64,000 nucleotides of DNA from Flavobacterium cutihirudinis (GTDB taxonomy: Bacteria > Bacteroidota > Bacteroidia > Flavobacteriales > Flavobacteriaceae), in the NCBI RefSeq assembly GCF_003385895.1, contig NZ_QRDQ01000009.1, positions 310,001 through 374,000 of the forward strand. The letters are read 5' to 3'. A program made the position numbers and the translations under genes. Below the pieces are notes generated by a model. That model did no database searches. It saw only the letters and a list, made by a program, of their open reading frames with translations, and was not told the origin of the DNA. Every line of letters begins with the position of its first letter. The first letter of the stretch is position 1. This document shows, piece by piece, positions 50,206 through 58,086 of this stretch.

Positions 50206-50445
50206 TTATCCTCCCGCAAATGGAGGCAATAATGCCACAATATCACTGGTCTGCAATTGATATTGTTTTGTTTTTGAAACTATTTTTTGATTTACTGCAA
50301 CGCTGAAAGTCAGTGCTTCAAATGCATATTTTTCTTCTAAATCCTGCAATAATTTTTGCAGTGATAATTCTTCAGAAAAAGATAACTTTTCGAATTCACA
50401 TTTTGTCTTTTCAGCTACAGCTCCAAAATATTTAATCTCGATCAT
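50206..50445 (-). CDS. moaD: Molybdopterin synthase sulfur carrier subunit
   Basis: 79 residues, ubiquitin-like, ending in Gly-Gly (LLPPFAGG), where the thiocarboxylate is made. VAVNQKIVSKTKQYQLQTSDIV fits the family core. It lies 2 bp after cobA and 3 bp before moeB, so it is coupled to its activator. MoaE, its partner, is at 48443. Confidence 0.92.
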   Translation of the reverse strand: MIEIKYFGAVAEKTKCEFEKLSFSEELSLQKLLQDLEEKYAFEALTFSVAVNQKIVSKTKQYQLQTSDIVALLPPFAGG

Positions 50446-50447
50446 TT

Positions 50448-51236
50448 TTATAAATTTAAATTTTGAAAGATGAATTCGTCCTCAAAATGTTCTTGAAAAT
50501 AAGAAATCCAACTTGAAGTATTTCTTACTACTTCGCCAATAACGATAATTGCCGGCGATGATATATTTTTTTCAGATACCAATTTAGTAATTGTATTGAT
50601 AGTTCCGATTACTTTTTGCTCTGAATTTTTAGTTCCGTTTTGAATAATGGCAACTGGTAAATCGTCATTTCTATTTTCCTGATAGATTGAAATAATTTCC
50701 TCCAGTTTATGCATTCCCATTAAAACAACAACTGTAGCGGCCGATTTTGATGCCAATTGAATATCTTTTGATAATTTATGGTCTGAAGTTGTTCCTGTAA
50801 TAACCCAAAAACTTTCGGCAACTTTGCGCTGTGTCAAACTAATTCCTACCGAAGCCGGAACACCCAAAGCCGATGAAATTCCGGGAACAATAGCCGTTTC
50901 TATTCCAAAATCTTCTGCAAATTCTATTTCTTCACTTCCTCTGCCAAAAACAAACGGATCACCACCTTTTAAACGAACGACATGCCCATGTGACTTTGCC
51001 ATCGAAACAATCAAATCATTAATCTGGTCTTGTGTATAAGCATGACAACCTAACCGTTTTCCAACAAAAACAATTTCAGCATTTGGCGCATATTTCAGTA
51101 ATTCTTCGTTTACCAAAGCATCGTACAAAACTACATCGGCACTCTGTAAAGCTTTAATTGCTTTTAAGGTAATCAATTCAATATCACCTGGACCTGCGCC
51201 TACGATCGTCAATTTTGGAGTTCTTAAATTTCGCAT
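50448..51236 (-). CDS. cobA: Uroporphyrinogen-III C-methyltransferase (sirohaem route)
   Basis: 262 residues. TIVGAGPGDIELITLKAIKAL and RLKGGDPFVFGRGSEE are both classical SUMT signatures, with VPGISSALGVPASVGI following. It methylates uroporphyrinogen III twice, giving precorrin-2 for sirohaem, which NirB needs. No dehydrogenase/ferrochelatase partner is in the window. It is 5 bp after mobA and 2 bp before moaD, so one operon makes both cofactors for nitrate and nitrite reduction. Confidence 0.94.
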   Translation of the reverse strand: MRNLRTPKLTIVGAGPGDIELITLKAIKALQSADVVLYDALVNEELLKYAPNAEIVFVGKRLGCHAYTQDQINDLIVSMAKSHGHVVRLKGGDPFVFGRGSEEIEFAEDFGIETAIVPGISSALGVPASVGISLTQRKVAESFWVITGTTSDHKLSKDIQLASKSAATVVVLMGMHKLEEIISIYQENRNDDLPVAIIQNGTKNSEQKVIGTINTITKLVSEKNISSPAIIVIGEVVRNTSSWISYFQEHFEDEFIFQNLNL

Positions 51237-51241
51237 AGTCT

Positions 51242-51814
51242 TTAAATTAAATTGATATTCAGGTCGTTTAATTCGTCTGCCGAATTAATATTGGTTAAAT
51301 GAAAGTTCTCGCTTTCTTCTATATTGATGATTTGATGCGGCAATTTCGCCAACAAATCCATCATTTTTAATTCGTTCGATTCGATTGCTTCTTTAATAGT
51401 CGGAACAATACTTTTTGAGTAAATCCCAATTAATGGATGCGTTTTGCTTTCGGAAGCAAAAACCGTAATTCCGGCTTCTTTAGTATGTTTTGAAATTAAT
51501 TCCTGTAATAATTCGGTCGAAATTAACGGAATATCACAACTTAATATCAAATTGAATTCGGTTTCAGAATGTGATAAAGCAGTGTAAATTCCACCTAGCG
51601 GACCTTTATCTAAAATTAAATCCGGTATTTTTTCATATTCCAGATAATCGTATTCTTTTGAAGCCGTAATCAACTTAATTTTATCTGTAATAGGCAAAAT
51701 TGCCTGAATGATATGCTCAATAAAAGGCTTATCCTGAAACAACACTAATCCTTTTTCAGACTGCATTCTGGAGCTTTTTCCTCCACAAAGAATAAATACT
51801 GTTAGTGTTTCCAT
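51242..51814 (-). CDS. mobA: Molybdenum cofactor guanylyltransferase
   Basis: 190 residues. FILCGGKSSRMQSEKGLVLFQ is the nucleotide-binding loop, and NLILSCDIPLIS has the metal Asp. It adds GMP to Mo-molybdopterin to give the (bis-)MGD form used by both nitrate reductases here. It is the first gene of mobA-cobA-moaD-moeB. The 179-bp leader carries CCTGAAACAAA repeats (51829-51856, inverted) like those before the rubredoxin gene. Confidence 0.92.
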   Translation of the reverse strand: METLTVFILCGGKSSRMQSEKGLVLFQDKPFIEHIIQAILPITDKIKLITASKEYDYLEYEKIPDLILDKGPLGGIYTALSHSETEFNLILSCDIPLISTELLQELISKHTKEAGITVFASESKTHPLIGIYSKSIVPTIKEAIESNELKMMDLLAKLPHQIINIEESENFHLTNINSADELNDLNINLI

Positions 51815-51828
51815 AACTTTTTTGTTTC

Positions 51829-51856
51829 AGGTTTTGTTTGTTTCAGGTTTCAGGTT
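51829..51856. repeat. CCTGAAACAAA mini-repeat before mobA
   Basis: TTTGTTTCAGG, TTTGTTTCAGG and TTTCAGG follow each other, the inverse of the array at 43764-43818. Another single copy is near 52757, before the TauE gene. In each case the repeat lies just ahead of a start codon and reads the same way relative to it. Confidence 0.55.
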
Positions 51857-51993
51857 ATTTTTACTGCAAAGAGCGCTAAGAATTTTTATCTACTATTATC
51901 TTTAAAATTAAGTTCGCAATGCTTTAAGAACTTTGTTTTTCTATAACTGCTTTGGCTAATCCTTGCGTGCTTTCCGGTTAAATTTAATTTAGC

Positions 51994-52740
51994 TCAAGGA
52001 AAAATCAATTTAACGCTTGCCATTAAAATCACCGTTCCTAAAACCATTTTTAATGTTCTGTTTGAAAATTTCCCACTTCCATAAAATCCGCCTAACATTC
52101 CACCTACTACTGCAATTGGAACTAAATAAAAACTTTCTATCGGAATCACTTTTCCTCCTAAAAGGAAACCTAACATTCCCGCAAATGAGTTCACAAAAAT
52201 GAATAAACTCGAAACTGCCGCCGATTCTTTAACAGATGCCCATCCTAAAAATAATAGAATTGGACTTAAAATAATTCCGCCGCCAATTCCTAACATTCCA
52301 GATAATAATCCGATTGCGAAACCAATTACTAAAGCAGACGGAAGATTGATTTTTACTTCTTCTTTTTCTTTAAAATTGAATACTCCAAACAATCTTAATG
52401 CCGCAAAAACCAGTACAATTCCCAAAATTATTTTGTAAATCGCATTATCTAAAGTTATAAATCCGCCGATAAACGCAGCCGGAATAGATGCTATTGCAAA
52501 CGGATAAAAAAGCTTTGGTTTGAAATAATTATTTCGATAATAAAATAAGAACGAAATACTCGAAACAAATAAATTCAACAACAATGCCGATGGTTTCATT
52601 ACCGAAATTGGAAAAGCAAAAATGCTCATCAATGCCAAATATCCAGATGCACCGCCGTGTCCGACACTTGAGTATAAAAATGCAATTACAATTAAGGCAA
52701 AACTGAATAGGATAATATTTTCTGAAGTTAATAGGGTCAT
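51994..52740 (-). CDS. TauE/SafE family anion exporter
   Basis: I start at ATG 52740 (248 residues, MTLLTSENIILF); the in-frame ATG at 52827 lies inside a repeat element. About eight membrane segments in two halves. LYSSVGHGGASGYLALMSIF and GLLSGMLGIGGGIILSPILL are the two family repeats. Members export sulfite, sulfoacetate or like anions. Inside a Mo-cofactor/nitrate cluster it might move sulfite, nitrite or molybdate-like oxyanions, but that is inference. It lies between mobA and moeA, on the same strand. Confidence 0.87.
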   Translation of the reverse strand: MTLLTSENIILFSFALIVIAFLYSSVGHGGASGYLALMSIFAFPISVMKPSALLLNLFVSSISFLFYYRNNYFKPKLFYPFAIASIPAAFIGGFITLDNAIYKIILGIVLVFAALRLFGVFNFKEKEEVKINLPSALVIGFAIGLLSGMLGIGGGIILSPILLFLGWASVKESAAVSSLFIFVNSFAGMLGFLLGGKVIPIESFYLVPIAVVGGMLGGFYGSGKFSNRTLKMVLGTVILMASVKLIFP

Positions 52741-52783
52741 TTTTTGTTCTTTGTTGTTTTGTTTCAGGCCTTTTTCCTCAATC

Positions 52784-52885
52784 TTGTCATTTCGACAAAG
52801 GAGAAATCTCCGTAAGTAGCTCGGCAATGAGAAGCCAATCTTTGTAGAGTTTCTCGCGGAGATTTCTCCTTTGTCGAAATGACAA
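52784..52885. repeat. 102-bp dispersed inverted-repeat element, copy H
   Basis: Arms TTTCGACAAAGGAGAAATC and their complement pair fully. The centre is more diverged (AGCTCGGCAATGAGAAG and CCAATCTTTGTAGAG) and is closest to copy B. It lies 3' of moeA and 5' of the TauE gene. Confidence 0.85.
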
Positions 52886-53006
52886 ACTGGCGTTTCAATT
52901 ACCTAGTAATCTAAAATTTAAATTAATTCCGTATGTTTTAATTTATACAGCGCTTTTCATGATACACCATAAAATCTATTTTCTATCTTCTACTTTCTAA
53001 AAAAAC

Positions 53007-54179
53007 CTAATCAATTGGCAACAACGTTACCAACTGTCCTTTTTTATAATTTTCTATTTCTTCCGGAACAATTATTAAACTGTTCGCTACTGCAAATGTA
53101 TTAAGCATTGCTGAGCTTTGTCCGTCTAAAACAGTAACATTTGTCTCATCGTATCTTGCTTTTAAAAACAACGTTTTTCCAGTGTTGTTTTTGATTTCCG
53201 AATTTAATTTCCGAACCACTTTTGGTTTATGAATTTCAGCATGACCAATTCTGGTCTTTATAGCCGGTGCAACATAAATATAAAAATTAGTTAGTGACGA
53301 AGCCGGATTTCCCGGAAGCGCAAAAACTAAAGTTTCATTTTTAACTCCAAAAAACATCGGTTTTCCAGGCTTTTGATTGATTTTATAAAAAAGCTCTTTT
53401 ACATCATTTTGCAATAATGCTTCTTTTACAAAATCATAATCGCCAACTGAAATTCCTCCCGAAATAAGAACGATATCGTATTTTTTCAAAAGACCTTTTA
53501 CAGCCTTTTTTGTTGCTTTCAGATTATCTTTTACTCTGTAAACTTTCGTTTTTTCAATTCCGATTGTTTGAAGTGCCGCTTCAAGCATAACCGAATTACT
53601 TTCGAATATTTTCCCTTTTTTCAGTTTTTTACCGGGCTGTATTAATTCGTTTCCTGTTACTAAAATGGCGACTTTTGGCTTCTTATAAACCTCAACTTCC
53701 GTGATTCCCAAACAAGCTAAAAATCCAATTGCTGCAGGAGTAATTAAAGTATTGGCTTCAAAAACAACCTCATCTTTAGCAATTTGTTCTCCTTTTGGAC
53801 GAACATTTGCATTTTTTTCCGGCATTGTGGCAATCAAAATTGAATCTTTATTGGCCATTACATGCTCCTGCATTACTACCGTATTGGCATCATCCGGAAC
53901 AAAAGCGCCTGTAAATATTCGGATTGCTTCGGTTGCTTTCAATTTTTTATTCGAATGATCTCCGGCCTGCGAAGTTCCAACCACATCATATTGATGCCTA
54001 ATACTGTGTGTAAAAGCATATCCATCCATCGCTGATTGTCGAAATGGCGGCATATCTATTGGCGAAATCACTTTTTCAGCCAAAACATATCCTAAAGCAT
54101 TTTGCACCGAAATATTCTTCGTTGGCATTTTAGTACTGTTCGCTTCAATAATCGTTATGGCTTCTTCAACTTTAATCAT
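53007..54179 (-). CDS. moeA: Molybdopterin molybdotransferase
   Basis: 390 residues, standard MoeA. SPIDMPPFRQSAMDGYAF, FVPDDANTVVMQEH, LVTGNELIQPGKKLKKGKIF and LISGGISVGDYDFVKEAL show the MoCF core, and VFALPGNPASSLTNF the active-site end. It inserts molybdenum into adenylated molybdopterin. It is the first gene of the long minus-strand cofactor run. Its promoter holds the same palindrome and -7 box as nirB, so it should respond with the nitrate genes. Confidence 0.95.
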   Translation of the reverse strand: MIKVEEAITIIEANSTKMPTKNISVQNALGYVLAEKVISPIDMPPFRQSAMDGYAFTHSIRHQYDVVGTSQAGDHSNKKLKATEAIRIFTGAFVPDDANTVVMQEHVMANKDSILIATMPEKNANVRPKGEQIAKDEVVFEANTLITPAAIGFLACLGITEVEVYKKPKVAILVTGNELIQPGKKLKKGKIFESNSVMLEAALQTIGIEKTKVYRVKDNLKATKKAVKGLLKKYDIVLISGGISVGDYDFVKEALLQNDVKELFYKINQKPGKPMFFGVKNETLVFALPGNPASSLTNFYIYVAPAIKTRIGHAEIHKPKVVRKLNSEIKNNTGKTLFLKARYDETNVTVLDGQSSAMLNTFAVANSLIIVPEEIENYKKGQLVTLLPID

Positions 54180-54212
54180 TACTATTATATTAAAAGCAAA
54201 AAATACTTATTA

Positions 54213-54250
54213 CAAATATAAGTATTTTTACTTAGTTAAATTCAATACGT
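54213..54250 (-). promoter_or_regulatory. moeA promoter with nitrate-regulon palindrome
   Basis: On minus: TAAGTA-AAAA-TACTTA (54234-54219), overlapping the -7 box TATATTTG (54220-54213). TACGTA (54250-54245) stands upstream. AAATACTTATATTTG (54227-54213) is identical to the nirB promoter. A further ATAAGTATTT (minus, 54210-54201) makes a 10-bp inverted pair with it. The moeA ATG is 33 nt downstream of the -7 box. Confidence 0.65.
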
Positions 54251-54337
54251 ATCTAAATTTATTTTAAAAATATAAATTTAAGGTAAATACTTTAATACCT
54301 GAAGAAAAATTCACGCAGCTATATTCGGCTTAAACGG

Positions 54338-54589
54338 CTATAATGTATTCCTAAAATTCCCTTTTGGAAGATAATACAACCATCCAAAACCAATTAAAAA
54401 CAAAATAACTGATGCTATAAACGCTGGAATTAAAATTTCTTTATTATTGTCTAATGCATTATTTAATGAAGCATATAAAAGCCAAATCTGAATACTGACA
54501 TTTAAAATTAAAATAAAGATAAGCGTCGAAAGTATATTATTCAGCTTATTGGGATTTGCGCGGTTTTGACTTCGTCTAAACGTACTCAT
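54338..54589 (-). CDS. Small two-helix membrane protein (DUF6755-like)
   Basis: 83 residues. N-terminus basic (MSTFRRSQNRANPNKL), then two membrane segments (about 20-42 and 53-75). It resembles the small DUF6755-type proteins seen by nitrate reductase genes, an identification made from memory of the N-terminus and so tentative. It is the last gene of the membrane-reductase operon, 15 bp after the Rieske gene. Likely a small subunit or assembly protein of that complex. Confidence 0.65.
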   Translation of the reverse strand: MSTFRRSQNRANPNKLNNILSTLIFILILNVSIQIWLLYASLNNALDNNKEILIPAFIASVILFLIGFGWLYYLPKGNFRNTL

Positions 54590-54604
54590 AATTCAAAATT
54601 TAAA

Positions 54605-55117
54605 TTAACTTTCTTTTTTCTCAATTAATGCTTTTACAAAAACGGCATTTTCTTTAAAAAATACTTCCAATTGTGGCAAAGCTCTTGGCGGTGGCCCCGC
54701 TATTACATCTCCGGTCATCGCATCGAATGATCCTTCGTGACACGGACAATGTATAATTCCGGTTCCGGGTTTGTAAAAAACAGAACACGAAAGATGTGTA
54801 CATTTTTGTTCGTAAGCTCTAAATTCACCGCTTTCCAGATGAATCAAAATATAAGGAATTGTACTTCCATCCAAAACAAAGCCTCTTGTGCCACCAACTG
54901 GAACATCTTCTTTATTACAAATAAAATGTTCCCCTTGCACTTCTTCTTTTGGCAATAAAAAGGCTTTTGCGGTTACGAATCCACTTCCAACCATTAAACC
55001 TCCCGATATAAAAGTTAAAAACTTAGCAAAATCGCGTCGACTGACTTGTGTTGATTCCTGTTTCTTTATCGGAAAATCTTTTTTCCAGTTTTTATTTAAA
55101 TTATCTTCTTTTGACAT
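54605..55117 (-). CDS. Rieske [2Fe-2S] protein with Tat-type anchor
   Basis: 170 residues. VSRRDFAKFLTFISGGLMVG (25-44) is a twin-arginine signal anchor. Cluster ligands are Cys106-x-His108 and Cys124-x2-His127, and the paired Cys111 and Cys126 (CTHLSC, CPCHEGS) would form the disulfide of bc1/b6f-type, high-potential Rieske proteins. The Tat signal places the cluster on the periplasmic side, while the Mo subunit looks cytoplasmic. It may link quinol oxidation to the cytochrome b-like protein of the operon. It lies 10 bp after the ferredoxin gene and 15 bp before the small membrane protein. Confidence 0.9.
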   Translation of the reverse strand: MSKEDNLNKNWKKDFPIKKQESTQVSRRDFAKFLTFISGGLMVGSGFVTAKAFLLPKEEVQGEHFICNKEDVPVGGTRGFVLDGSTIPYILIHLESGEFRAYEQKCTHLSCSVFYKPGTGIIHCPCHEGSFDAMTGDVIAGPPPRALPQLEVFFKENAVFVKALIEKKES

Positions 55118-55127
55118 GATCCGGCAT

Positions 55128-55697
55128 TTAATAAATTCTTAATTCTGTGCTACCTTTTGGCATCATAATGTTAACCTTTGTTTTCACTTTTTCTTTCCCA
55201 AAAATGAAATTATTAATAGGTGTACTATTTGGTCGCATTTCTTCAATTTGTTCTCTTGTACCAAAAAACAAAGCACCACTTGGACAAACCGTTGCACACA
55301 TTGGCTTTTTACCCACACTAGTTCTATCGTAACACATATTGCATTTCATCATCAAATCGTATTCTTCGACTTTTTTGGGTACTCCAAAAGGGCAAGCCAT
55401 AACGCAGTTCGAACAACCAATACATCTTTCTGTACTTGCGGTGTGCACAATGCCAAATTCATCCTGCGAAATCGCATCAGCCGGACAAACATTGGCACAA
55501 ACCGGGTCTTCGCAATGCATACAAACCTGAACTGTAGTTTGTATAGTTGCTACACGATCTACATAATTGACACTAATTAGAGTTTGTTGACCGTTTGTTT
55601 CACATTCTGCGCAAGCCATTTCACAAGCTTTACAGCCAATGCAGCGCTGCATATCTACAAAAAATTCTTCGCTGGTATTAAAATTCGTTAAATTCAT
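55128..55697 (-). CDS. Four-cluster ferredoxin-type electron transfer subunit
   Basis: 189 residues with sixteen cysteines in four [4Fe-4S] sets: [37 protein letters not shown] and CNMCYDR with CATVCP. This is the DmsB/FdnH/NarH-like pattern that wires a Mo subunit to the membrane. No Tat signal or membrane anchor. It sits 20 bp after the Mo subunit gene and 10 bp before the Rieske gene. Likely carries electrons from the cytochrome b-like/Rieske pair to the Mo subunit. Confidence 0.92.
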   Translation of the reverse strand: MNLTNFNTSEEFFVDMQRCIGCKACEMACAECETNGQQTLISVNYVDRVATIQTTVQVCMHCEDPVCANVCPADAISQDEFGIVHTASTERCIGCSNCVMACPFGVPKKVEEYDLMMKCNMCYDRTSVGKKPMCATVCPSGALFFGTREQIEEMRPNSTPINNFIFGKEKVKTKVNIMMPKGSTELRIY

Positions 55698-55717
55698 ACA
55701 ATTTCATTTTTAATAGA

Positions 55718-57934
55718 TTAAACACTTGCATAAGCTTCAGATTCCTTCGATGGCGGGGCTATTGTTCCTTGCGGAAATAATTGGCATGCACAAACTTTAA
55801 ACTCAGGAATTTTAGAAATTGGATCTAAAGTTCCGGGCGTTAATTGATTCGCTGATTTATGTCCGGGCCAGTGGTACGGAATAAAAACTGTATCTTTTCT
55901 AATCGTTTCTACAATATTTGCCGGAAAAATTCCCTCTCCTCTTCGCGTTACAACTCTAATATTCTCGCGTTGTTTTATGCCATATTTTGCTGCCATTTCC
56001 GGATGAATTTCCACCATTGGTTCCGGAAACTGATCCACTAATTTTCCGATTCTTCGGGTTTGTGTTCCGCTTAAGTATTGCGAAACTACGCGACCGGTTG
56101 TCAATGTTATAGGATATTCTTCATCTGTAACTTCACCTGGTAATTTGTATGGAGCAGGATTAAAATGTGCTTTCCCATCTGGAGTTTTGAACTTTTTATC
56201 TTCCCATAATCTTGGTGTTCCGGGATGATCTTCTGACGGACATGGCCAGAAAACCCCCATATTTTCTTCTACTTTTTTATAGGTAATTCCGAAATAATCT
56301 GCGGTTCCTCCTTTTGAAGCCACACGCAATTCATTGAAAATTTCTTCGCTGTTGTCATAAGTGAATTTATCTTTTTCGCCCAAACGTTCGGCAATTTCTA
56401 ATAAAATCGAAGTATCTGTTCGCGCTTCTCCCGGAGGCGTAACGGCTTGTCTGATTCGGATTACGCGACCTTCAGCCGATGTTGTTGTTCCTTCTTCTTC
56501 TTCCTGTAAAGATCCAGCCAAAACGATATCCGCATGACGGGCAGTTTCATTTAAAAAGAAATCGATGCAAACATAAAATTCCAGTTTTTCAAGCGCCGAA
56601 CGTACATAATTATTATTTGGAAGCGAAACCAACGGATTGAAACAAATCGAAATTAATCCTTTGATTTCATCTCTATGAATGGCTTCAATTATTTCATAAG
56701 CTGTAAGTCCTTTTCCGGGTAAATCTTTTTCATCTATTCCCCAAACTTCCGAAATGTATTTTCTGTGTTCCGGATTTTCAATATCTCTGTTTCCCGGCAA
56801 TTGATCGCATTTGTGTCCATGTTCTCTTCCGCCTTGGCCATTTCCTTGTCCGGTAATTGTTCCGTAACCGCAATATGGTCTTCCGATTCTTCCGGTTGCT
56901 AAAACAAGGTTGATACAGCCCAAAACATTATCTACGCCTTTTGAGTGATGTTCAATACCACGCGCATGGAGTAAAAAGCTTGTTTTGGCTTTTCCCCATA
57001 ACTCTGCGGCAGCTTTTATTTTTTCTTTGTCGATTCCGGTAACTTCTTCTGCCCATTCTAAAGTATAATCTTTTACAGCATCAATAGTTTCCTGAAATCC
57101 TGAAGTATAATTATCAATAAAATCATGATCGAGCATATCGTGATCGACCAAATATTTCAGCATTGCACCATATAAAGCCGAATCTGTTCCTGGTTTTACA
57201 TCCAAATGAATATCGGCAGTTCTTGCAAGCGGAATCATTCTTGGATCAATCACAATAAGTTTTGCACCACGATCTCTTGCTTTCCAAATCCAATGTGTTA
57301 AAGTTGGAAAAGTTTCACTGATATTGGCTCCTGTTACGATAATAACTTCGGCATATTCTAAATCTGAATAATTGTTTGAAGCACGATCTAATCCAAAAGC
57401 TTTTTTATTTCCGGCACCGGCACTTACCATACAAAGTCTTCCGTTGTAATCCAGATTTCTTGTTTTTAGAGCAACACGGGCAAATTTTCCAACTAAATAA
57501 CTTTTTTCATTTGTCAATGAAACTCCAGACAACATCGAAAAAGCATGTTTGCCATATTTTTCCTGAATTCTTTTTATTTCAGAAACCGTTTTGTCCATGG
57601 CATTATCCCAGGAAATTTTCTCAAATCCTTTTCCTTCTACTCTTTGTATGGGATGCAAAAGTCGGTCTGGATGATTGTTTTGCAAATAACGCTGTACACC
57701 TTTTGGACATAAACGTCCTTCGTTGAAAGGGAATTCCATCCAAGGTTCAAAGCCCACGACTTTATTTTCTTTCACCATTAATTGAATTCCACATTGCATT
57801 CCGCAGAAACAACAATGCGTTTTTACAACTTCGTCTGGTTCATCTCTCCCTTCGTATCCGTCTACTGGCGCATAATTTTTGTGTGGACCAAAAGCCTCTA
57901 TAATTTCTTCTATTGATACTGGTAGTTTTGCCAT
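55718..57934 (-). CDS. Molybdopterin oxidoreductase, nitrate-reductase-like catalytic subunit
   Basis: 738 residues. [4Fe-4S] ligands in [10 protein letters not shown] and RLCPKG (Cys about 41-49 and 76). [16 protein letters not shown] holds the probable Mo-ligand Cys, as in NasA/NarB and in the fused enzyme at 39988. [21 protein letters not shown] and the C-terminal MGD domain ([41 protein letters not shown]) fit a bis-MGD reductase. It is far shorter than NarG and has no Tat signal, so it should act in the cytoplasm. Operon mates make it a likely membrane-linked nitrate reductase. Another oxyanion as substrate cannot be ruled out. Confidence 0.87.
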   Translation of the reverse strand: MAKLPVSIEEIIEAFGPHKNYAPVDGYEGRDEPDEVVKTHCCFCGMQCGIQLMVKENKVVGFEPWMEFPFNEGRLCPKGVQRYLQNNHPDRLLHPIQRVEGKGFEKISWDNAMDKTVSEIKRIQEKYGKHAFSMLSGVSLTNEKSYLVGKFARVALKTRNLDYNGRLCMVSAGAGNKKAFGLDRASNNYSDLEYAEVIIVTGANISETFPTLTHWIWKARDRGAKLIVIDPRMIPLARTADIHLDVKPGTDSALYGAMLKYLVDHDMLDHDFIDNYTSGFQETIDAVKDYTLEWAEEVTGIDKEKIKAAAELWGKAKTSFLLHARGIEHHSKGVDNVLGCINLVLATGRIGRPYCGYGTITGQGNGQGGREHGHKCDQLPGNRDIENPEHRKYISEVWGIDEKDLPGKGLTAYEIIEAIHRDEIKGLISICFNPLVSLPNNNYVRSALEKLEFYVCIDFFLNETARHADIVLAGSLQEEEEGTTTSAEGRVIRIRQAVTPPGEARTDTSILLEIAERLGEKDKFTYDNSEEIFNELRVASKGGTADYFGITYKKVEENMGVFWPCPSEDHPGTPRLWEDKKFKTPDGKAHFNPAPYKLPGEVTDEEYPITLTTGRVVSQYLSGTQTRRIGKLVDQFPEPMVEIHPEMAAKYGIKQRENIRVVTRRGEGIFPANIVETIRKDTVFIPYHWPGHKSANQLTPGTLDPISKIPEFKVCACQLFPQGTIAPPSKESEAYASV

Positions 57935-57940
57935 TTCTTT

Positions 57941-58083
57941 TTTAGTTTTCAGTCTCAGTCCCAGTCTCAGTTTAAATTGTAAACTGTTAAATGTGACTGA
58001 ATACTTTTTATTAGTTTTTAGTTTTCAGTCTCGGCCTCAATTTAATCTGTAAACTGAATACTGCGACTGAATACTTTTTAAAT
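57941..58083. repeat. Tandem ~76-bp duplication upstream of the Mo subunit gene
   Basis: TTTAGTTTTCAGTCTC begins both units (57941 and 58017). Each goes on through GTAAACTG and GACTGAATACTTTTTA. They fill the 152-bp gap inside the operon, between the cytochrome b-like gene and the Mo subunit gene. The gap is otherwise the longest between consecutive genes of the set. Confidence 0.75.
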
Positions 58084-58086
58084 AAA

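Noticed and set aside
52741..52827. Longer start of the TauE/SafE gene at 52827
   Set aside because: The extra 29 codons come from repeat element H; the membrane protein begins properly at 52740.
20589..52885. CRISPR array made of the repeated units
   Set aside because: Copies are scattered over 32 kb, ~102 bp, inverted, with no regular spacers and no cas genes.
55718..57934. Formate dehydrogenase alpha subunit
   Set aside because: [16 protein letters not shown] and close likeness to the fused nitrate reductase, with NarK genes in the operon, favour nitrate reductase; still worth a tree.
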